NCBI GenBank assembly: GCA_044375105.1
Contig: JBILNK010000054.1
Span: 1 to 24,094 of the forward strand
Origin: JBIKLM01 sp044375105
Lineage (GTDB): Bacteria > Planctomycetota > UBA1135 > GCA-002686595
DNA length: 24,094 nt
Direction of reading: 5' to 3'
This document shows, one piece after another, positions 22,746 to 24,094 of the stretch (position 1 is the first letter of the stretch; every line of letters starts with the position of its first letter). Position numbers and translations under genes: made by a program. The notes beneath the pieces were generated by a model. The model saw nothing but the letters and a program-made list of their open reading frames with translations. It was not told where the DNA came from and searched no databases.

Positions 22746-24094
22746 ATGCAGGCCTTCGGACTCCTGGGCGTCCTGGCGATCCCCTGGCTGCAGGGAGCGC
22801 CGCCCGCGGCCTCCCTGAGAGCGGAGCTACCGCTGATACGGGTCACGGTCGACGACACCCGCGTGACCACTTCGGCGCGTCTGGTCTTCGGAGAGCAGCC
22901 GATCGAAGACCGGGCCGGGGACGGGGTCGTTTGGATCGAGGGCGCCGGCCTGACCATCGAGTGCAGCGGCACGCTGCGCGCGCCGCCCAGGGCGCCCGAG
23001 GAACGCAGGGGGATCGGACTGGTCCTGCGCGGGCGCGACATCCGCCTGCGCGGAGCGAGCCTGCGCGGCTTCCGCATCGGCGTGTTGGCAGAGGGGGTCG
23101 AGGGCCTGAGCCTCGAGGGCGCCGACGTTCGCGACGGCTTCCAGCAGCGGCTGCGCTCGACGCCGCTGCTCGAGGATGCCGGCGATTGGCTGCGCCCCCA
23201 CGACAACGACGGCGGCGAATGGCTGCGCGACCACGGCGCGGCGCTGGCCCTGAGGGGCGGTGCAGGCATCGCCATCGAAGGCGCGCGGGTGCGCGGCTGT
23301 CAGAACGGGATCGTGCTGGAGCGGGTGCGAGGCGGGCGGCTGGTGGGCAACGACGCCAGCTTCCTCTCCGGCTGGGGCCTGGCCCTGTGGCGCAGCAGCG
23401 AACTCGAGATCCGCTCCAATCGCTTCGACTTCTGCGTGCGCGGCTACTCCCACGGCGCCTACAACCGGGGCCAGGACAGCGCCGGGATCTTGATGTTCGA
23501 GCAGTGCCGCGAGAACCGGCTGATCGGGAACTCGGCCTGCTACGGCGGCGATGGCATCTTCGCCTTCGCCGGGCGCGAAGCCCTCGAGCTAGAGAGCCCC
23601 TCCGGCTCCGCTCCTCGGGGCGGCGTCGACCAGAACCTCTTCGAAGGCAACCGCCTGAGCCACAACGCCGCCCACGGGCTCGAGCTGACCTTCAGCTTCG
23701 ACAATCAGATCCGCGCGAACCGCTTCGAAGGCAACGCCATCTGCGGCGTGTGGCTCGGCTACGGCCGCCGCAGCCGCCTCGAGCGCAACCTGTTCCTCGA
23801 CAATGGCGACGCTGGATACGGCACCGAGCGAGGCGGGATCAACGCCGAACACGCCCAGGACCTGTGGATCGCCGAGAACCTGTTCCGCGGCGCGCAGCCG
23901 GGCCTGCGCTTGTGGAGCGACGCCGATCAGGCCTTGGCGGCCAGCGCGTGGGTGCAGGCCCACGGGCAGGGGGTTCGGCGGGTGGCGCTGGCGCGCAACC
24001 GCTTCGAGGGGCGGGCGCCTTGGATCGAGCTCGCGGAGTGTGGCCCGGTGGCGCTGGACCCCCCCTTGATGGCGCCCGAGCTGGCGGCCGACAC
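22746..24094 (+). CDS. Right-handed parallel beta-helix repeat protein (partial, runs off right edge)
   Basis: At least 449 codons are open to the window edge with no stop. The N-terminus (MQAFGLLGVLAIPWLQGAPPAAS) looks like a signal peptide, although it lacks a basic start. From about residue 60 the protein shows repeated short strands typical of PbH1/NosD-like beta-helices. Examples are GLTIECSG, DIRLRGASLRGFRIGVLAEG, LEIRSNRFDF, NRLIGNSACYGGDGIFAF, NLFEGNRLSHNAAHGLEL, NQIRANRFEGNAICGVWLG and SRLERNLFLDNG, with N-x-F/L-x-x-N turns. Such proteins are often carbohydrate-active or surface proteins, but no catalytic residues can be assigned. Arginine codons include CGG, AGG and AGA, unlike the gene upstream. 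It starts about 200 nt after the terminator, so it is a separate transcription unit. No clear ribosome site was seen. Confidence 0.88.
   Translation, partial: MQAFGLLGVLAIPWLQGAPPAASLRAELPLIRVTVDDTRVTTSARLVFGEQPIEDRAGDGVVWIEGAGLTIECSGTLRAPPRAPEERRGIGLVLRGRDIRLRGASLRGFRIGVLAEGVEGLSLEGADVRDGFQQRLRSTPLLEDAGDWLRPHDNDGGEWLRDHGAALALRGGAGIAIEGARVRGCQNGIVLERVRGGRLVGNDASFLSGWGLALWRSSELEIRSNRFDFCVRGYSHGAYNRGQDSAGILMFEQCRENRLIGNSACYGGDGIFAFAGREALELESPSGSAPRGGVDQNLFEGNRLSHNAAHGLELTFSFDNQIRANRFEGNAICGVWLGYGRRSRLERNLFLDNGDAGYGTERGGINAEHAQDLWIAENLFRGAQPGLRLWSDADQALAASAWVQAHGQGVRRVALARNRFEGRAPWIELAECGPVALDPPLMAPELAAD

Overview
The window comes from a high-GC bacterium, most likely a member of the phylum Planctomycetota. 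The evidence is the 5' part of a 16S rRNA gene at the left edge (minus strand). Its opening (GAACGTTAGCGGTGTGGATTAGG and onwards), its one-mismatch EUB338 probe site and its one-mismatch 27F primer site all fit a planctomycete. A full set of early lipid A genes and a BamA homologue show a diderm envelope.

Layout, left to right. (1) Positions 1-754 hold the start of an rRNA operon read leftward. It has a near-consensus sigma70-type promoter (727-754), a boxB-like hairpin followed directly by boxA (535-566), and then the 16S 5' end near 393. (2) Positions 755-2493 have no convincing gene; an AT-rich island (about 1425-1485) and short repeats lie here. (3) Positions 2494-3831 encode a membrane-anchored LysM and YkuD L,D-transpeptidase. 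(4) Positions 3832-5024 are again without a convincing gene and carry tandem repeats. (5) Positions 5025-20458 hold one long leftward array. In transcription order it is glmU, prs, rplY, pth, rpsF, rpsR, rplI, dnaB, bamA, lpxD, an lpxC-fabZ fusion, lpxA, and a Gfo/Idh-type oxidoreductase. (6) Positions 20459-20927 are a divergent intergenic region. (7) Rightward from 20928 come a 513-residue exported protein of unknown family and a right-handed beta-helix protein cut by the window edge. The exported protein has hallmarks of strong expression: a perfect Shine-Dalgarno, restricted arginine codons and a strong intrinsic terminator.

The leftward array links supply of precursors (GlmU makes UDP-GlcNAc, Prs makes PRPP) with translation (bL25, bS6, bS18, bL9, Pth), replication (DnaB) and outer-membrane building (BamA, LpxD, LpxC-FabZ, LpxA). 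UDP-GlcNAc from GlmU is the substrate of LpxA, whose product goes to LpxC and then LpxD; FabZ feeds the acyl-ACP pool these enzymes draw on. The oxidoreductase placed 5 nt after lpxA could modify UDP-GlcNAc in the manner of GnnA, but that is inference. dnaB-bamA and lpxD-lpxC each overlap by 4 nt. Several other junctions carry unusually long GC-rich spacers of 350-550 bp with repeats or a G12 tract, so the array is probably several transcription units rather than one.

The most novel items are the unknown highly expressed exported protein with its candidate ECF-type promoter, the 4-nt coupling of dnaB to bamA, the oxidoreductase beside lpxA, and lineage-specific insertions in LpxA and Pth. No mobile element, CRISPR array, tRNA or classical defence system was seen.
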